A DNA stretch of 36,384 bases from JBGCDD01 sp045105075 (GTDB taxonomy: Bacteria > Pseudomonadota > Alphaproteobacteria > Rhodobacterales > Rhodobacteraceae), in assembly GCA_045105075.1 (NCBI GenBank), contig JBGCDD010000003.1, forward strand, positions 1 through 36,384, written 5' to 3'. Position numbers and translations under genes: made by a program. Position 1 is the stretch's first letter. Each line of letters starts with the position of its first letter. The notes beneath the pieces are model-generated. The model had not been told where the DNA came from, searched no databases, and worked only from the letters and a program-made list of their open reading frames with translations. Positions 33,630 to 36,384 of this stretch are shown piece after piece.

Positions 33630-34840
33630 GATTCGTCTTGATTGCGCAGCCAGCCAGAATCGAAAGTGACATCCTCAAGACCGGCAAAACGCGCGACGCG
33701 GGACAGTTCGGCTTCCAACCGGGCATGGCGCGCCGGTGACCACCGCACCTTTGCCTCGGGCCAAAGGGCGCTGACGTTTAACACGCCTTTGTCACGCTGG
33801 GCTTTCATGTCGATGCGCGCGACCAAACGGTCGCCTTCCATCAGCGGGAACACGTAATAGCCATAACGGCGCTTGGCGGCGGGTACAAAAACTTCGATAC
33901 GATAATGAAACCCAAACAGGCGCTCGGCCCGGTCGCGATCGCGCAAAGCTGGGTCAAACGGGCTGAGGCAGCGCATCCGCCCACCGGGCGCGGGCGCTTG
34001 ATCCGCCTGCGTTTCCACGTCTGGGCGGGCAAAACCCGGGCGCGTTTGACGGTCATGGCCGGTGATCTCGACCGGAATAATCTCGCCAGCGGCCAAAGCC
34101 CGTGTGCACCAGTCTTTGGTTTCTGCCGGGGTGACCGTGGCCCAGAATGCCGCCAACTCACCTGATGTTGCAAAGCCCAGCCGATCAAGGGCCGCGTTGC
34201 ACAACCAATCGACGCTTTCGCTCTCATCAGGCGCGTTCTGGCTCAGGCCTTGCTCGATCACGTTTTCCGTCAGATCATAGCGTTTGCGAAACCCGTCGCG
34301 CCCGGTCACACTCAGCGCGCCGGTGCGCCACAGGTATTCCAGCGCGGTTTTGGACGGATGCCAGTCCCACCAACCGCCGCTGCCCTTTTTTTCATCTTTG
34401 CCCACGTCCGATGAACAGCATGGCCCAGTATTGCGGATGTGGTTCAGAACCGATTCCAACTGGTTTTCAAATCCGTCACGGCGCCAACTGCGCCATTGCG
34501 ACTTTAACTTGGCCGCATCCCGTCGAAATCGCAGCTGCCAATGAGGGTAGAACGCCATCGGGATTACGGCTGCATCATGGGTCCAATGCTCAAACAGCGC
34601 CCGGTCGGATTCGTAGAGCTGCTTGAGGTTTTTGGCGCGGTAGCTGGGTCTGCGCGCAAACAGAATCATGTCATGGGCGCGGGCAACGGTGTTGATGCTG
34701 TCCAATTGCACAAAGCCCAGACGCTCGATCACGTCCAGCAATGCGTCGCCTTTGGACGAACCCGCGGGGGCTTCGGCCAGTCCGTGTTTGTGTAAAAACA
34801 GTCGCCTGGCCGCGCGATTGTCCAGGGTCAGATTTGTCAC
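33626..34840 (-). CDS. YcaQ-type winged-helix DNA glycosylase family protein
   Basis: A 404-residue protein of the HTH_42/YcaQ (AlkX) family. FVQLDSINTVARAHDMILFA (43-62) contains the Q-x-D catalytic motif (Gln45, Asp47) of these DNA glycosylases, which unhook interstrand crosslinks. Other family blocks are LFEHWTHDAAVIPMAFYPHW, WHPSKTALEYLWRTGALSV and LSPFDPALRDRDRAERLFGF, followed by YRIEVFVPAAKRRYGYYVFP. It overlaps the convergent dehydrogenase-like gene by 4 bp (TTAG). It is unrelated to the benzoate genes and ends the island. The start is ATG 34840, directly downstream of the LacI gene. Confidence 0.87.
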   Translation of the reverse strand: MTNLTLDNRAARRLFLHKHGLAEAPAGSSKGDALLDVIERLGFVQLDSINTVARAHDMILFARRPSYRAKNLKQLYESDRALFEHWTHDAAVIPMAFYPHWQLRFRRDAAKLKSQWRSWRRDGFENQLESVLNHIRNTGPCCSSDVGKDEKKGSGGWWDWHPSKTALEYLWRTGALSVTGRDGFRKRYDLTENVIEQGLSQNAPDESESVDWLCNAALDRLGFATSGELAAFWATVTPAETKDWCTRALAAGEIIPVEITGHDRQTRPGFARPDVETQADQAPAPGGRMRCLSPFDPALRDRDRAERLFGFHYRIEVFVPAAKRRYGYYVFPLMEGDRLVARIDMKAQRDKGVLNVSALWPEAKVRWSPARHARLEAELSRVARFAGLEDVTFDSGWLRNQDES

Positions 34841-34844
34841 GAGG

Positions 34845-35870
34845 TCAGCGCCGTTTCAGCGTATCGCCAAATGCGATCGTCGGGCGCAAAGTGACCACTC
34901 TGTCGGTGTCTTCGGGTGGGTCGGCCAGCCGCGCGGCGATGATTTCCGCCGCTTTGCGCCCGATATCCAACCGGCACGCATCCATCGTGGCCAATTTGCG
35001 CGGTAGGCCCTGTAACAGCTCGACACCGTTGAATCCGGCCAGCCCGATTTGTCCTGGCACATCAATGCCTTGGTCCAGCAGGTACAACAACCCACCGGCG
35101 CCAATCATGTCGTTAGAATAATAGAGAAAATCCAGCTCGGGTGAGCGTTCGAGCATGCGTTGCGTCATTTCGCGGCCCTTGGCCAACGCCGACCCGCCAG
35201 AATAAAAATCCCGATCTTCGATTTCCACACCGCCCTTGGCAAGCGCCTCGGTAAAGCCCTCAAAGCGTTTGCGTGCCCGATGATCCAACGGCATTTTGGT
35301 GCCCATAAATCCGATATGGCGATAGCCGGCCTTGAGAATCGCACTGGCCATTTCGCGCCCCGCACGGCGGTGGGAAATGCCCACCATCGCATCAACCGGT
35401 TTGCCATCGGTGTCCATAATCTCGACCACGGGAATGTCTGCAGCATGCAGCATCGCCAGCGCCGCATCGGTGTGTTCGAGCCCGGCAATGATCACGCCAG
35501 ATGGTCGCCAGGACAACATTTCATAGAGCACCCGTTCTTCTTTTTCGGGCATGTAATCTGTTACGCCAACCACGGGTTGCAGCTCTGTGTCTTCCAGCAC
35601 TTGATTGATGCCGGTCAGCACTTCGGGGAAAACCATGTTGGACAGCGATGGGATGATCACCGCCACCAGGTTCACTCGATTGGACGCCAAGGCGCCTGCG
35701 ATTTTGTTGGGCACGTAACCAAGTTCCTGAGCGGCGGCCAAAACCTTGGTACGTGTCGCGTCAGAGACATCGCCACGGTTTCGCAGCACGCGTGAGACAG
35801 TCATTTCAGACACGCCCGACGCCTCGGACACATCTCGCAGGGTAAGCGGGCGTTTGGACGGTTCAGTCAA
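34845..35870 (-). CDS. LacI-family transcriptional regulator (GntR/IdnR-like)
   Basis: A 341-residue regulator. The LacI HTH is LTLRDVSEASGVSEMTVSRV with the hinge helix NKIAGALASNRV. The periplasmic-binding-like effector domain (about 65-341) contains LVAVIIPSLSNMVFPEVL and PSGVIIAGLEHTDAAL, the style of gluconate-type LacI proteins (GntR/IdnR). It usually represses sugar-acid uptake and catabolism, but no target genes are adjacent. The stop is 4 bp before the ycaQ-like start, so the two may be co-transcribed. Confidence 0.9.
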   Translation of the reverse strand: MTEPSKRPLTLRDVSEASGVSEMTVSRVLRNRGDVSDATRTKVLAAAQELGYVPNKIAGALASNRVNLVAVIIPSLSNMVFPEVLTGINQVLEDTELQPVVGVTDYMPEKEERVLYEMLSWRPSGVIIAGLEHTDAALAMLHAADIPVVEIMDTDGKPVDAMVGISHRRAGREMASAILKAGYRHIGFMGTKMPLDHRARKRFEGFTEALAKGGVEIEDRDFYSGGSALAKGREMTQRMLERSPELDFLYYSNDMIGAGGLLYLLDQGIDVPGQIGLAGFNGVELLQGLPRKLATMDACRLDIGRKAAEIIAARLADPPEDTDRVVTLRPTIAFGDTLKRR

Positions 35871-35984
35871 GGGGCGCCTTTCAATTCGATTAACGAGACG
35901 CTACCGCAAACAGGCAAAGCTATTCAACCGCGATGCAAAGGCAATGACAAAGACCTGGATCCGCGCTAGTCTTACTTTTTCCAC

Positions 35985-36061
35985 GGCCCCGTGGCTCAAC
36001 TGGATAGAGCAGCCCCCTCCTAAGGGGCAGGTTATTGGTTCGAATCCAATCGGGGTCACCA
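35985..36061 (+). tRNA. tRNA-Arg (anticodon CCT)
   Basis: A full cloverleaf can be folded. The acceptor GGCCCCG pairs with CGGGGTC, the D-arm is GCTC...GAGC, and the anticodon arm GCCCC-CTCCTAA-GGGGC has anticodon CCT. The T-arm is ATTGG-TTCGAAT-CCAAT, with discriminator A and an encoded CCA. It reads AGG arginine codons. tRNA-Arg genes are frequent integration sites of phages and islands, and phage-like sequence follows immediately. Confidence 0.95.
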
Positions 36062-36085
36062 CAAACACCTTTAAAATATGGCCTA

Positions 36086-36183
36086 TTTACAGGGCTTTGT
36101 GCAGGAGCTTGCAGAAACTTACGCGGCGATGCAGGTCGATGTCGGCTGAAATCACCAAATTCCTGTACAAAACCTGTACAAAA
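36086..36183. repeat. ACAGG/CCTGT repeat array next to the tRNA, candidate attachment-site arms
   Basis: CCTGTACAAAA occurs twice in tandem at 36162-36172 and 36173-36183. TTTACAGGGCTTTGTGCAGG at 36086-36105 is an imperfect inverted copy of the pair, with about 56 bp between. The array lies between the tRNA 3' end and the first phage-type gene. It fits integrase arm-type sites or repressor operators. Confidence 0.5.
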
Positions 36184-36216
36184 TTTGTGGGCCCTTACGG
36201 GTATTGAGGCCTTTCG

Positions 36217-36384
36217 ATGAGCTGGCGCGTCGCAAAGGAATGCGCTGAACGCAAGTTCGGGAGTGCTCCTCGCAAGCAGATCATCATGTTCTTGGCCGAC
36301 AAGGCGAGTGATGACGGTTCGGGCATCTGGTGTTCGAAGGGTACAATCCAGCGGCATACCGAGCTGGGAGAGACCACCGTCAAG
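36217..36384 (+). CDS. phage-type helix-turn-helix protein (partial, 3' end outside window)
   Basis: 56 codons are present, starting MSWRVAKECAERKFGSAPRK and continuing past the window edge. IIMFLADKASDDGSGIWCSK followed by GTIQRHTELGETTVK matches the winged-helix start of phage replication-initiation (O-like) or HTH_36-type proteins, where a GxxxWPS-like turn precedes the recognition helix. GAGG lies 8 bases before the ATG. It lies downstream of the tRNA-Arg and the repeat array, implying the beginning of an integrated element. Its full length and domains cannot be seen. Confidence 0.7.
   Translation, partial: MSWRVAKECAERKFGSAPRKQIIMFLADKASDDGSGIWCSKGTIQRHTELGETTVK

Noticed and set aside
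36162..36183. Possible CRISPR or microsatellite from the tandem CCTGTACAAAA repeat
   Set aside because: Only two copies with no spacers; better explained as a binding-site array.
35920..36357. Minus-strand 145-codon frame across the tRNA containing WIRTNNLPLRRG
   Set aside because: This is the well-known spurious translation of a tRNA gene in reverse; the cloverleaf explains the conserved-looking peptide.

Overview
The window reads as chromosomal DNA of a marine alphaproteobacterium of the Rhodobacteraceae (Roseobacter-type). The reasons are a moderately high GC content, a TRAP transporter, a complete boxABC set with a BoxR regulator, and a Rhodobacteraceae-style surface-polysaccharide locus. 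The assignment is inferred from gene content, with no database search.

Region 1 (about 1-12.6 kb) is an exopolysaccharide / O-antigen-type locus. It holds the tail of an SGNH-type acyltransferase, a Wzy/ligase-like membrane protein, an acyltransferase-3 protein, a WecD-like GNAT, a GT2 glycosyltransferase, a GT-C-like membrane protein, a WecE-type sugar aminotransferase, a hexapeptide acetyltransferase, a Wzx-type flippase, a Wza-like export protein and an outer-membrane beta-barrel protein. The WecE and WecD homologues together predict a dTDP-4-acetamido-4,6-dideoxyhexose (Fuc4NAc-like) building block. Two small genes of 73 and 58 codons sit between the flippase and the export gene.

Region 2 (12.6-17.2 kb, minus strand) is a complete type I secretion system, transcribed ABC ATPase, then HlyD-type adaptor, then NodT/TolC-type outer-membrane lipoprotein. 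No obvious secreted substrate is in view.

Region 3 (17.4-33.6 kb, plus strand) is an aromatic-acid catabolic island. It has an FAH-family hydrolase, a DctPQM TRAP transporter, a MarR regulator overlapping a feruloyl-CoA-synthetase-like ligase, benzoate-CoA ligase, an alpha/beta hydrolase, a DUF309 protein, boxC, boxB, a 58-aa four-cysteine protein coupled to boxA, boxA, a 4HBT thioesterase, boxR and a 3-hydroxyacyl-CoA-dehydrogenase-like protein. The inferred flow is uptake of an aromatic acid, CoA activation, epoxidation by BoxAB and ring cleavage by BoxC. The semialdehyde dehydrogenase BoxD is absent here. TGCA-N6-TGCA boxes lie upstream of the benzoate-CoA ligase gene and boxC, and TTGCACAA/TTGTGCAA boxes lie upstream of boxR. 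They suggest one BoxR/benzoyl-CoA regulon.

Region 4 (33.6-36.4 kb) holds a YcaQ-type DNA glycosylase and a LacI regulator (both minus strand) and tRNA-Arg(CCT). Next to the tRNA 3' end are an array of ACAGG/CCTGT repeats and the start of a phage-type helix-turn-helix gene. The right edge is therefore probably the beginning of an integrated element.

The observations I consider most novel are the unlisted 58-aa CX2CX2CX3C protein translationally coupled to boxA, the box-operator network with 50-bp periodicity, and the 3-hydroxyacyl-CoA dehydrogenase homologue that seems to have lost its catalytic His.
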